DNA of 64,000 nucleotides, taken from the NCBI RefSeq assembly GCF_016908595.1, contig NZ_JAFBEC010000001.1, positions 434,001 through 498,000 of the forward strand, read 5' to 3'. Of the stretch, positions 33,936 through 43,279 are shown piece after piece. Source of the stretch: Geomicrobium sediminis (lineage in GTDB: Bacteria; Bacillota; Bacilli; Bacillales; Marinococcaceae). Position 1 is the stretch's first letter. Each line of letters opens with the position of its first letter. Both the position numbers and the translations under genes were made by a program. Below the pieces are notes generated by a model. It ran no database searches. It was given only the letters and a program-made list of their open reading frames with translations, and was not told the origin of the DNA.

Positions 33936-34283
33936 ATGAACTTATTTCAACATTCCTTATCTAAAAATCGTTGGGGAATTGTCCTCATGCTCTTTGCCTC
34001 ACTTTGTACCGCAATTGGGCAATTGCTTTGGAAGCTCTCTAACGCTGACTTAAATGGTTATTTAGTCATTGGTTTTCTTTTTTATGGGGCTGGGGCTATT
34101 CTTATGATTGTAGCCTTTCGTTATGGTTCACTCTCTGTGTTGCATCCTTTGCTTAGTATTGGATATGTAATCGCAGTATTACTTGGTGTCTTTATTTTAC
34201 AAGAGGAAATTACGTCATTAAATATCGTTGGGACACTCCTCATTATGGTCGGGGCAACGTTAATCGGGGGTGGCGATCATTAG
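33936..34283 (+). CDS. SMR/EamA-type half transporter, probable lipid-linked sugar flippase subunit
   Basis: A 115-residue four-helix membrane protein of the small multidrug resistance fold (FASLCTAIGQLLWKLSNADL with a membrane Trp/Lys, then LHPLLSIGYVIAVLLGVFILQEEIT). It overlaps by 14 bp a second protein of the same type, so the two would form an antiparallel heterodimer, as ArnE/ArnF do for undecaprenyl-phosphate-aminoarabinose. A GT2 polyprenyl-phosphate glycosyltransferase and a GT-C-like protein follow. Together they suggest flipping of an undecaprenyl-phosphate sugar. Multidrug efflux is less likely in this context. Confidence 0.78.
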   Translation: MNLFQHSLSKNRWGIVLMLFASLCTAIGQLLWKLSNADLNGYLVIGFLFYGAGAILMIVAFRYGSLSVLHPLLSIGYVIAVLLGVFILQEEITSLNIVGTLLIMVGATLIGGGDH

Positions 34284-34608
34284 TCAGCTCATACTACTCA
34301 TCTTGTTGTTTACACTACTTGGGTCCGTTGGTGCATACTATTTCAAACGAGCGACCAGTGAAGGCATTGGTCTTCATCGAACATTTATCCAAAACTTGTT
34401 GGTTGGTGGAGCCGCCTACGGCTCTGGGGCATTACTAAACATTTATGTACTGCAATTTCTTCCATATACCATAGTCTTTCCACTTACATCAATTACTTAT
34501 TTATGGACCTTTGCGCTTGCTTCTATATTCTTAAAAGAATCAATTACATTTCGCAAACTAATTGGAGCTACATTAATCATTATTGGTTCTGCTTTCTTAA
34601 TTATGTAA
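34270..34608 (+). CDS. SMR/EamA-type half transporter, second flippase subunit
   Basis: A 112-residue protein with four hydrophobic helices (ILLILLFTLLGSVGAYYFKR; FLPYTIVFPLTSITYLWTFALASIFLKESITF). The EamA-like GATLIIIGSAFLI end matches that of its upstream partner (GTLLIMVGATLIGG). GTG 34270 is within the 3' end of that gene. Two divergent small subunits encoded in tandem is the standard layout for heterodimeric SMR flippases. Its position 84 bp before the glycosyltransferase gene links it to surface glycosylation. Confidence 0.78.
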   Translation: MAIISQLILLILLFTLLGSVGAYYFKRATSEGIGLHRTFIQNLLVGGAAYGSGALLNIYVLQFLPYTIVFPLTSITYLWTFALASIFLKESITFRKLIGATLIIIGSAFLIM

Positions 34609-34692
34609 ATTTATCATTCAATATGTTTATTTGTCTTAGATTTGATATACTATTTATGGAAATTATAGACTAGTACGTTTGGAGGGAATTTT

Positions 34693-35631
34693 GTGCAAAT
34701 CGCATTACTAATTCCTTGTTATAATGAAGAACAAACCATTGGTGCTGTGATCGACGAGTTCAGAGCCGAACTCCCGGACGCAGCCATTTATGTTTACGAT
34801 AACAATTCGAGTGATAAAACATCAGAAATTGCGCGTGCCCACGGTGCGATCGTTCGTCAAGAAAACCAGCAAGGAAAAGGTAACGTCGTAAGGTCCATGT
34901 TCCGTGACATTGACGCCGATTGTTACGTTATGGTTGATGGCGACTTAACCTACCCTGCGTCATTCGTCCATGAACTCATTCAACCAATTAAAGATCAGAC
35001 TGCGAACATGGTCATAGGTGATCGTCTAACGAACGGTTCCTATTCTGATGAGAATAAGCGAGCATTTCATGACTTAGGTAACAATATGGTTAAAAAATTA
35101 ATTAATTTTCTGTTTAAAAGTGACATTAAGGATATCTTCACAGGATACCGTGCGTTTGATCGTTTGTTCGTCAAAACAATGCCTGTCATGAGTTCAGGCT
35201 TTGAAATTGAAACGGAAATGTCAATTCACGCTTTAGACAAAAGACTTCCTATTAAAGAGGTTGCCATCGATTACAAAGATCGGCCAGACGGCAGTGAGTC
35301 CAAGCTCAATACATATAGCGACGGATTAAAAGTCTTGCGCAAAATCTTCGTTCTGTTTAAAGAGTACAAACCTTTGTCCTTTTTTACAGCATGGAGTGTT
35401 TTGTTCATGCTTTTAGGCTTAATTGCTGGTGTTCCAGTCATTGTAGAGTACATTCAAACCGCTTTCGTAACAAAAGTACCATCTGCAATACTCGCAGTAG
35501 GACTTGTTGTATTGAGTACATTGTCTTTCGTTTGCGGTTTAATTTTAGACACAGTCGCATCATCGCAAAAGAAACAATTTGAGATTGAGTTGAATCGATT
35601 CGCTATAGAAAAGAGACGAGAAGAACAATGA
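34693..35631 (+). CDS. GT2 glycosyltransferase (polyprenyl-phosphate sugar synthase, GtrB/DPM1-like)
   Basis: A 312-residue enzyme. The catalytic N-domain has IALLIPCYNEEQTIGAVID, VYDNNSSDKTSEIA and the metal/nucleotide motif YVMVDGDLTYP (DxD). About residue 230 on are two membrane helices (FFTAWSVLFMLLGLIAGVPV; AILAVGLVVLSTLSFVCGLI) and a basic tail, the GtrB/CsbB layout. It would transfer a sugar from a nucleotide donor to undecaprenyl phosphate on the inner face. GTG start after GGAGGG. Its stop overlaps the GT-C-like gene by four bases, so the two products are made together. Confidence 0.88.
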   Translation: MQIALLIPCYNEEQTIGAVIDEFRAELPDAAIYVYDNNSSDKTSEIARAHGAIVRQENQQGKGNVVRSMFRDIDADCYVMVDGDLTYPASFVHELIQPIKDQTANMVIGDRLTNGSYSDENKRAFHDLGNNMVKKLINFLFKSDIKDIFTGYRAFDRLFVKTMPVMSSGFEIETEMSIHALDKRLPIKEVAIDYKDRPDGSESKLNTYSDGLKVLRKIFVLFKEYKPLSFFTAWSVLFMLLGLIAGVPVIVEYIQTAFVTKVPSAILAVGLVVLSTLSFVCGLILDTVASSQKKQFEIELNRFAIEKRREEQ

Positions 35632-37397
35632 ATGTTTTACGACTCTTAACTGTGATTGTTAGTTCAACCATTGCGGGGCTCGTTTCAGCACGAGCCGTAC
35701 TTACTTTATTTGAGCCCGTTTATGAAACGTGGGAGATCGCTCCGTGGCGAGTCGTTATCTTCTCACTTGTCTTTATTGCAAGTTTCGCTTTGTTTTTTTA
35801 TCAGATGGTTTATGAAAGACCGTCCTTCCTTAGCTTTTTAAAAAGGCCGATTCACCTAGTCGTTATAGCAATCCTTACTTATTTATTTTACTTTAGTACG
35901 GTTGGTGAAATGGTTCATTTAGAAGAAGAAGGTAGTATTGGGCCAGTGCCAATCATTATCATCGCTGTACTCACATACGTGCTACTCATTTGGGCCGTCA
36001 TGTATCGTATGATCGCAACGGATTGGCACATGTATTGGAAAAAAAATCAGCCTTCTCCGTGGACGATTGTTTACTTTGGATTACCGATCGTTCTGATTGG
36101 TTTTATTTATTGGATTGGGTTCTTTCCAGGACCGATGACACCTGACTCTTTCCATCATTGGCGACAGTCGCTTGATTATGATTTCAGTAACTGGCATCCG
36201 ATGATTTATACAGTATTGACAATTGTACTCACATCGTTTTGGGATAATCCTGCCGTCGTCACGTTGTTCCAAGTGCTGTTTATTGGAGCGGTTTGGGGTT
36301 ATACGATGTTTTCATTGCGACGCATCGGACTGCCTCACATTGCCTTAATCGTTGCGACCACTATCGTCACGATCATTCCGATTACTGGCATTTATGCGGT
36401 GACGTTCTGGAAAGACGTTCTGTATAGTGTATTGTTATTGTTATTCACTGTGTACTTTATGAACATCGTTATTTCAAAGGGAACGTGGCTCGCTGTCTGG
36501 CGAAACGTAATTCTACTTACAGTAACAATGCTCGCGCTTGCTTTTTTCCGTAATAACGGCCTACCGATTGTGCTCGTCTCACTCATTGCACTCGGTTTGA
36601 TGCACTTAAAATACTGGCGCGCCATTGTTGTACCGATTGTGGTCACCTTCGTTACTTACATCGTCGTGACAGGGCCGATCTTCTCGGCACTAGATGTAAA
36701 CGCTGCCCAATCTATCGAGTCTTTAAGCATTCCACATCAACAAATTGGATACATCCTAAATGATGAAGATGGGACCCTAACAGAGCAACAAGCTGCAAAA
36801 CTTGATTACTTCATGCCAGTCGACGCATGGAAGGAAGCATATCATCCATTTTTATCTGACCATATTAAGTTCCATCCAGAGCTTGATCGTGACCGACTTG
36901 CTGATGATATTCCTGGATACATTGGTACGTGGGCGGGGATTGTAGGCAATAACTTCGGCCTAGCCGTTGAAGGCTACTTGTACCAAACGTCAATCGTTTG
37001 GCAAATTCATGAACCCAATCGCGCATATACCGCATCTTATGCAAGTCAAGTAATGGATAACCCACACGGGCTCGAGATGTCACCTCTCAGCGAACCTGTT
37101 CATCAAGGGTTACTAAGTTATTTAACATTTACTGATGAGCAACTGCTAGAACTCATCTGGCGCCCTGCACTATTTATCTTGTTGATTCTATTAGCAACGA
37201 GCGCAGGAACGTTAAAGAATGGCTTACGCTTCTTGATCATCTCCACCCCTGTAATCTTAAATTGGGGAACGATGCTTGCAGCGATACCAGCACAAGATTT
37301 TAGGTATATGTTACCAAATTTCTTTATTCTGTTCGTGATTGTGTTGCTCGCATTCGGAAAGTTCAAGCTAGAGATTAAACAAGAAGACCTTCATTAA
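35628..37397 (+). CDS. GT-C-fold-like membrane glycosyltransferase (DUF6020-like)
   Basis: A 589-residue protein with about twelve membrane helices. After the third or fourth helix an outer loop carries GFFPGPMTPDSFHHW, whose Asp is placed like the catalytic Asp of GT-C enzymes, followed by SNWHPMIYT. A soluble extracellular stretch (about residues 355-490) is followed by three C-terminal helices. This resembles the DUF6020 family. Given the flippase pair and polyprenyl-phosphate sugar synthase just upstream, it most likely moves the flipped sugar onto a cell-surface polymer (teichoic acid or another glycan), the role of YfhO in bacilli. Acceptor unknown. Confidence 0.75.
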   Translation: MNVLRLLTVIVSSTIAGLVSARAVLTLFEPVYETWEIAPWRVVIFSLVFIASFALFFYQMVYERPSFLSFLKRPIHLVVIAILTYLFYFSTVGEMVHLEEEGSIGPVPIIIIAVLTYVLLIWAVMYRMIATDWHMYWKKNQPSPWTIVYFGLPIVLIGFIYWIGFFPGPMTPDSFHHWRQSLDYDFSNWHPMIYTVLTIVLTSFWDNPAVVTLFQVLFIGAVWGYTMFSLRRIGLPHIALIVATTIVTIIPITGIYAVTFWKDVLYSVLLLLFTVYFMNIVISKGTWLAVWRNVILLTVTMLALAFFRNNGLPIVLVSLIALGLMHLKYWRAIVVPIVVTFVTYIVVTGPIFSALDVNAAQSIESLSIPHQQIGYILNDEDGTLTEQQAAKLDYFMPVDAWKEAYHPFLSDHIKFHPELDRDRLADDIPGYIGTWAGIVGNNFGLAVEGYLYQTSIVWQIHEPNRAYTASYASQVMDNPHGLEMSPLSEPVHQGLLSYLTFTDEQLLELIWRPALFILLILLATSAGTLKNGLRFLIISTPVILNWGTMLAAIPAQDFRYMLPNFFILFVIVLLAFGKFKLEIKQEDLH

Positions 37398-37401
37398 CTG
37401 A

Positions 37402-37447
37402 GGGGGCAGTTCCCCAGTGCGTTATAGCGCTGGGAGACTGTCCCCTT
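37402..37447. repeat. GGGACAGTCCCC-family palindrome, copy B
   Basis: An imperfect palindrome with outer arms GGGGGCAGT/ACTGTCCCC and inner CCCAGTGC/GCGCTGGG, ending in TTTG. It lies directly after the GT-C-like gene and may act as its terminator. Related to copies A and C. Confidence 0.8.
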
Positions 37448-37540
37448 TGTCTTAATAAAATCTATAATTAGATTTAATCTTTTTGTCATCTATATGTGCT
37501 ATGCTGTAGCGTGGTAGCTTTTGCAAAAGAGGTGTAGTCA

Positions 37541-39550
37541 TTGAATGATTTACGTGTTCCTGATAAGCGATTCCGACCCGAACTAGAAGGTGTGCGCGCG
37601 GTTGCTGCTTTGCTCGTTGCGGTCTATCATATTTGGTTTGGCACGGTGTCTGGTGGCGTCGATGTCTTTTTTATCGTTTCTGGATTTCTAATTACAACGT
37701 CCCTTTTGTCCCGTCTTGAGCGGACTGGAACGATTCAGTTTGGTACGTACTTACTCGGATTAATGCGACGGTTATTTCCATTGGCCTTTTTCGTGATGTT
37801 CGTTACGATCATCTTCTCTTATTTCTATTTGCCGCAATCACAATGGTCACAAATGATTTCAGAAGTGTTTGCTTCCGCACTTTATTTTCAGAACTGGGAG
37901 CTCGCAACAAATTCCGTTGATTACCTTGCGCAAAATAACGAAGCAAGCCCGCTCCAACATTTTTGGGCGTTGTCCATTCAAGGCCAATTTTACATTACGT
38001 GGCCACTGATTATTTTACTTGCTTATTTTTTAGCAAAGAAACTATTCAAACAACCGGTGCGAAAAACGTTACTATCGGTTCTTATTACGATTTTTCTCGG
38101 ATCATTTGCTTATTCTGTATACATTACAACGGTCAACCAGCCGTGGGCGTACTTCGATACGTTCGCTCGAGTGTGGGAATTTAGTATTGGCGGGATTTTA
38201 GCACTTACCCTCTCTTATTTCTCGCTACATCGTACGGTTAGTTTCATTTTAGGTTGGCTAGGCTTATTGATCATTGCCTTTACCGGAATGGTACTCCCGG
38301 TCTCCGACCTCTTCCCGGGTTATGCCGCACTACTTCCGATCTCTGGGGTTATTTTTATCTTAATTGCCGCTGAAAATGGTACAACCTTCGGTGTGCAAAA
38401 AGTTCTCGGATCGAAGCCCTTCGTTTACTTTGGAAGTATTTCTTATGCCTTTTATCTCTGGCATTGGCCGATTCTTATAATGTACTTTGCAATTACGAAC
38501 AATGCGACCGTTTCATTCGTAGACGGGTTATTATTACTCGGACTATCACTTATTCTTTCTGTAATCTCTGGAAAAATAATCGAATCACCCACTCGAAGCC
38601 GAAGTGTAAAAACACGCAAGGACAAGGGAAAAGTCATTGCTATGCTTGCAGTTTTTATGATCCCGGTGTTCATCGCAAACGGAGGCTGGCAGTGGCAGCA
38701 TACCCAAGTCCAACAAAGCCTTGTATCTTCAGAGGGAGCGTCTATTAACGATTTCCCTGGAGCCCAATCCGTTTCACATGACGTAACACCAAACCCGGAC
38801 ATTGACCCGATGGACCGGATTCTACAAGCGAGTGAAGAGTTACCGTCAATGTATGACGACTCGGAATGCTACACAGGACTTGATAGTGATCGCATTCATC
38901 GATGCTCCTTTGGGGAAACAGAAGATCCTGATTATCGCGTGGCATTAGTCGGCGGTTCCCATTCTGGTCATTGGTTTCCAGCACTTGAAGAGATTGCAGG
39001 AGACTTGAATATGCAAATCGACACGTACATTAAAGACGGTTGTCGCTTTACGACAGACAATCATGGTGGAGCCCTTACCGATCTTTGTGTGAATTGGAAT
39101 GAGCATATTATTCAACCGCTTATTGATCATGAACCCGACTTAATCGTGACGACTGCTAATGCGAATATCGAACTAACGCCAGAAGGGTTCGTCGAGATGT
39201 GGGAGAACTTCGAAGGTAAGATTGATATTCTAGCGTTACGTGACAATCAACGGATGGATTTCGATGTTCCACAATGCTTAGAACAAGCGTCAGATTCGTC
39301 TGAGTGCGCGACACCTCGCGATGAGTTATTAACTGAGGAGCAACCGTGGGATTGGATTGGTGAAGAGAATATTCCATCAAATGTACACCTTGTGGACCTG
39401 ACGGACCACTTCTGTGTAGACGGAGAGTGCCTACCGATTATCGGTAACGTCATTACGCTAAGAGATAACAATCATATCTCCACACTCTATGCGAGGACAC
39501 TCGGACCTGCATTACGAGAAGAACTCGAACCTATTCTTAACGAAGATTAA
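37541..39550 (+). CDS. membrane acyltransferase with SGNH domain (OatA-like)
   Basis: A 669-residue protein: an acyltransferase-3 domain of about ten helices (residues 1-370) with catalytic-type His in AVYHIWFGTVSGGVDVFFIVSG, then a C-terminal extracellular SGNH hydrolase-like domain with VALVGGSHSGHWFP (block I Ser) and LRDNNHISTLYARTLGP (block V His). The OatA family O-acetylates peptidoglycan; others acylate surface glycans. The TTG start at 37541 follows AAGAGGTG. It follows the glycosylation genes in the same direction but with a palindrome between, so it may be a separate unit. Target (peptidoglycan or the glycan made next door) is open. Confidence 0.88.
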   Translation: MNDLRVPDKRFRPELEGVRAVAALLVAVYHIWFGTVSGGVDVFFIVSGFLITTSLLSRLERTGTIQFGTYLLGLMRRLFPLAFFVMFVTIIFSYFYLPQSQWSQMISEVFASALYFQNWELATNSVDYLAQNNEASPLQHFWALSIQGQFYITWPLIILLAYFLAKKLFKQPVRKTLLSVLITIFLGSFAYSVYITTVNQPWAYFDTFARVWEFSIGGILALTLSYFSLHRTVSFILGWLGLLIIAFTGMVLPVSDLFPGYAALLPISGVIFILIAAENGTTFGVQKVLGSKPFVYFGSISYAFYLWHWPILIMYFAITNNATVSFVDGLLLLGLSLILSVISGKIIESPTRSRSVKTRKDKGKVIAMLAVFMIPVFIANGGWQWQHTQVQQSLVSSEGASINDFPGAQSVSHDVTPNPDIDPMDRILQASEELPSMYDDSECYTGLDSDRIHRCSFGETEDPDYRVALVGGSHSGHWFPALEEIAGDLNMQIDTYIKDGCRFTTDNHGGALTDLCVNWNEHIIQPLIDHEPDLIVTTANANIELTPEGFVEMWENFEGKIDILALRDNQRMDFDVPQCLEQASDSSECATPRDELLTEEQPWDWIGEENIPSNVHLVDLTDHFCVDGECLPIIGNVITLRDNNHISTLYARTLGPALREELEPILNED

Positions 39551-40092
39551 AGAAAGGGACAGTCCCCTGGCGCGTTAAAGCGTTGGGGGACTGTCCCTTT
39601 GCATGGTATCGTTCAATCGCATTTAATGAACGGATAAGCGAATTTGCGATCGGTTCTGTACTCTTCCACTAAATCCATTCATTGTAATCACAATTCATAC
39701 TCAACTAAATAAAATTCTTCTGCGAATTCATTTAACCAGCGCAGTACCCTTAGTTGGAATTAGTTTGTTATAAATATTTATACTCATAACTTGAAACCAT
39801 ATCGGCTGGTTCCATTCTTTCATATTCTTGACAATTTAAAAGGAGAGTTTGTTTAGAAAATCTATGATTAAATAGGCAATTATAGCGTCAGTTTTAAATC
39901 TGTACTTTCTGCAGACGTTAAAACTATATCGAGTAGCTTAATTCATACTAACATCATTGGATGGAGACACAGATCTCTTTCCTTGCTTATTTAATAATTT
40001 ACATTTTAAAAGGTATAGGCGAAAACGTGTATTTTGTTTTTAATTTTAAGTGTTCACGTCATTTCAATAACAATATAGAGCACAAATATAAA
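39551..40092. other. intergenic, one palindrome only
   Basis: Apart from palindrome copy C at its left end this 540-bp AT-rich stretch holds nothing I can name. A 62-codon open frame at 39961-40149 has no ribosome binding site and runs into the S-layer terminator, so it is not called. Confidence 0.5.
39553..39600. repeat. GGGACAGTCCCC-family palindrome, copy C
   Basis: Perfect 15-bp outer arms (AAAGGGACAGTCCCC and its complement) around GGCGCGTTAAAGCGTT. It begins two bases after the acyltransferase stop codon and ends in TTTG, consistent with terminator use. Confidence 0.85.
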
Positions 40093-40126
40093 AAGCTGCA
40101 CAGAGGTTTTAACCTCTGTGCAGCTT
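40093..40126 (-). terminator. S-layer gene terminator
   Basis: Perfect 16-bp stem AAGCTGCACAGAGGTT with a two-base spacer, followed by TTTTT on the minus strand. Confidence 0.95.
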
Positions 40127-40141
40127 CAAAAGATCTCACTA

Positions 40142-43100
40142 TTATTTAGAAATAGATACTTCTACAGTTACAGCATCATCTAAAAGGTTTAGAACTTCGT
40201 TATCAATTGGTAACGCTTCGTAACCATTTACATATACGCCTTCAATGACGATTGTAAAAGTAACAGCATCTCCAGCCGATAATGTAACTCCGTCAGATAA
40301 ATCACCTGTATTTGGAACAGTTACTGAAGTTGGATTTACATTTGTCACTGTAAAATCAACATCGAAGTTATCTTGTGTAAAGCTATCATTTAGAGCATTG
40401 ATGTTCCATGTATTACCTGAAACGCTAGTAGGATCGAATCCATAGACATTTACACCTGTAGCTAGATCCTCTCCAGCTTGATTTTTAAATGATAATACTG
40501 GCTTGTTATATTGATAACCACCATTGCTAGCTGCATTAGCTACAGCAATAGCATAGTTATCAGGTAATGCTAGAGGAGTTCTATCTAATACTAACTGCTC
40601 TTCATCTGGCTTACCAAATAGAATTTCTTCAAAAGTGATTGAAGTATCAGCATCCGCAAGTTTGATTGCAGCTGTTGATGATACTCTAGATGCAGATGCA
40701 GGGTTATTCGCACTGTTCAAGTAATCGATTGAGAGCGTCTGAGTAATACCATCAGCTTCTACATCTACATTTACTGAGCCGCTGTCTGTTAAAAATGTTC
40801 TAGCCTCATCAGTATCAAAGAATGATAGTGTAGTTCCTCCAGTTTCTGGAACATCGCTCAACCACTCGTTATCATTCACATTAGAAGACGTAATTTCCAC
40901 AGGTGATGAAAGTCCAATTCTATTACCTTCATCATTTAATACATATACTCGAGCTTCATCTTCATTATCAAAATCAATTGAGTTCACAAAATTTCCCACG
41001 TTTGCAGTAGCTAATGCGTCAATAGCAGAAGGAGCTACAACGTCTAAGCTCTGTTCAGTATCAGTAATGTCAACATCTGCTACATTAACTGCGATATTAT
41101 GCGTGCTCGTTGGCGCATCATCACTCGCCTTAGCAAAGTAGTTAACTTTTACAGTTCCTGATAAATCTTCATTCTCACCAGCTTGGACATCAAATGTATA
41201 ATCTCCACCAGTAATATCACTATTTAGTACTTCTACTGAATCATCGTCTCCATTTACATACAATCCTTCTGTATCAGAAGAAATTACAATTTTACCTTCA
41301 GAACCGAAACTATTAAACCAAGTATCATACTGATCAAGAGCTGAGATTGTTACTTCTTGACTATTTACACCTTCAACATAAGTAGCAGATCCTCTTGTAT
41401 CACCTGATAAGTTGATTGAGGTAGTGTTTACTCCAATATCGTTGAATTTGCTAGCATCTACGACGTCAATAGTAACCGTTCGCTGCGTATCATCGTCGAA
41501 TGTAACCTCGAATTTAGCCTCACCGGTACGCCCTGCATCATTAGCTGTTAACACTAATTCATTACCGTTAATACTTGCACTAGCAAGAGTAGAGTTCAAA
41601 CTTCTAACTGTTGCACCCGCAAATGATAATGGTGCATCGTTAGGATCTCCATCAGTAACATCGAACATAGCAACGCTAGCACTATCTCCGTGAACTAAAT
41701 CTGTCACATGATAGCTGTTCTCAAAAGCGACTGTGTTATCAGGCGCATTTGCAATGTCTGAAACTAGAGTAAATCCTCTATTTTCAATTTCTTCAACTTT
41801 TTCATCTACAGTAACTGTAAAAGTATTACGTAATACTGAGCCATCAGCAAGTGTAACTTTTGCTGTCACTTGGGCTGTACCAGCATTAATAGCTGTTACT
41901 TTTGCATCACTAAGTGTGGATTGACCTGTAGTCGATACAACATTCGTGTTACTTGAAGTTAATTCAACCGCTGTGCTACCAGAAACTGCATTACCATTTT
42001 GGTCAACAACATTCAGTTTTGATTCATCACCTTCAATTAATGAAGTACTTTCGAGAGAAACTGTTGTTCCTTCTGTGACTACCCAAGTAAACGTATTTTC
42101 AAAGTTTCTTGGCTCATCTTCAAATTGTGCTGGAACGATGTTTCTAGAATTAATTGTGTACTCTTGGTTACGAGTAAAGGCACGGTTAACCGTTACATCT
42201 ACATAATCTCCATCTTCAGAGATTTCAGTATTCGTAACTGTACGATCACTTACTGTAAAGTTGTTGAAATCTACATTGTTGATTTGTTGGTTAAAGTTTA
42301 CACGTACTGTGTTCTCATTGATTGCACGTACAGATGTAACTTCAACTGGTGCTTCTGCATCTACATCGCTACCTACGAATGTCAAGCTCGTACGTTCACC
42401 TTCATAGTGTAGGCGGTATACTTCATCAGCAGTTTGTGGTTCAGTAACAAGACGAACAACATTGTTCTCCCCGTCTTCACCTTCAATGATGTTCGCATCA
42501 AGAACTTCAAGCCCTGGGAATTCGAACTGCTCCGCGCTAACTTCTTCTACTTCTTCGTAGTATGTTACGTCAACCGTTTGGTTATCCGTTGCAGAAAGTC
42601 CCGCAATTCCTGAGTCAAGTGTGTTACGTACATCTACCGCACGATCAAGGAATACTGCCATTTGAACACGGTTTACTGGATCTTGAGGTTTAAATACTCC
42701 ACTTTCAACGTATGAAATTCCATGTTGAGTGATGATTTCGATATTATCTGTATGTGCATGATAAGCTTTGTCTAAATCTGTAAGATTCGTTTCAGCACCT
42801 TCAATTGGTTCCAATTCGAAAGCACGTACTAGAATTGTAGCCATTTGCTCACGAGTTAAGACAAGGTTTGCACCGAATTCTGTACCACCATGTCGACCAA
42901 CAATAATTCCAGCATCATTTAACGCTTTTGCAACACCTGCAAATACATTATCAGCACTTAAGTCAGTAAATGGGTCTTCAGTTACTTCAGGAATTTCCAT
43001 CTCTAGAGCATTTGCAATCATACGTGCAGCTTGTCCACGAATTAACTCTACTCCTGGACGGTATGTACCATCGGTATGACCGTTGATTAATCCTCTTTCA

Positions 43101-43279
43101 TATGCTCTTTGGATTTCTTCATAAGCATAATACGATGGAGAAACATCTGAAAATGCTTGCTCTTGCTCCTCTGCGTTAACTACCTGTTGAGGTGTAGTTA
43201 CTGCAAATGCTGATGCTGCCATTGCAGCTGTCATTGTTCCTGCAATAAATTTACGATAAGACTTTGGTTGGTAAGCCAT
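40142..43279 (-). CDS. S-layer protein with three N-terminal SLH domains
   Basis: A 1045-residue secreted protein. The signal peptide ends near residue 36 (VVNA/EE). Three SLH domains follow (about 40-85, 100-150, 160-215; for example AFSDVSPSYYAYEEIQRAYE, RGLINGHTDGTYRPG), which bind pyruvylated secondary wall polymer. The rest is a chain of beta-sandwich repeats of bacterial Ig-like type, rich in Asp, Thr, Ser and Asn and nearly free of Cys. Start ATG 43279 follows AGGAGGAG. A consensus vegetative promoter, a long leader and a strong terminator point to very high expression. It is the likely main S-layer subunit; a large SLH adhesin is the alternative. Confidence 0.9.
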   Translation of the reverse strand: MAYQPKSYRKFIAGTMTAAMAASAFAVTTPQQVVNAEEQEQAFSDVSPSYYAYEEIQRAYERGLINGHTDGTYRPGVELIRGQAARMIANALEMEIPEVTEDPFTDLSADNVFAGVAKALNDAGIIVGRHGGTEFGANLVLTREQMATILVRAFELEPIEGAETNLTDLDKAYHAHTDNIEIITQHGISYVESGVFKPQDPVNRVQMAVFLDRAVDVRNTLDSGIAGLSATDNQTVDVTYYEEVEEVSAEQFEFPGLEVLDANIIEGEDGENNVVRLVTEPQTADEVYRLHYEGERTSLTFVGSDVDAEAPVEVTSVRAINENTVRVNFNQQINNVDFNNFTVSDRTVTNTEISEDGDYVDVTVNRAFTRNQEYTINSRNIVPAQFEDEPRNFENTFTWVVTEGTTVSLESTSLIEGDESKLNVVDQNGNAVSGSTAVELTSSNTNVVSTTGQSTLSDAKVTAINAGTAQVTAKVTLADGSVLRNTFTVTVDEKVEEIENRGFTLVSDIANAPDNTVAFENSYHVTDLVHGDSASVAMFDVTDGDPNDAPLSFAGATVRSLNSTLASASINGNELVLTANDAGRTGEAKFEVTFDDDTQRTVTIDVVDASKFNDIGVNTTSINLSGDTRGSATYVEGVNSQEVTISALDQYDTWFNSFGSEGKIVISSDTEGLYVNGDDDSVEVLNSDITGGDYTFDVQAGENEDLSGTVKVNYFAKASDDAPTSTHNIAVNVADVDITDTEQSLDVVAPSAIDALATANVGNFVNSIDFDNEDEARVYVLNDEGNRIGLSSPVEITSSNVNDNEWLSDVPETGGTTLSFFDTDEARTFLTDSGSVNVDVEADGITQTLSIDYLNSANNPASASRVSSTAAIKLADADTSITFEEILFGKPDEEQLVLDRTPLALPDNYAIAVANAASNGGYQYNKPVLSFKNQAGEDLATGVNVYGFDPTSVSGNTWNINALNDSFTQDNFDVDFTVTNVNPTSVTVPNTGDLSDGVTLSAGDAVTFTIVIEGVYVNGYEALPIDNEVLNLLDDAVTVEVSISK

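Noticed and set aside
39961-40149. 62-codon frame before the S-layer terminator
   Set aside because: No ribosome binding site, AT-driven composition, and it overlaps the S-layer terminator and gene end.
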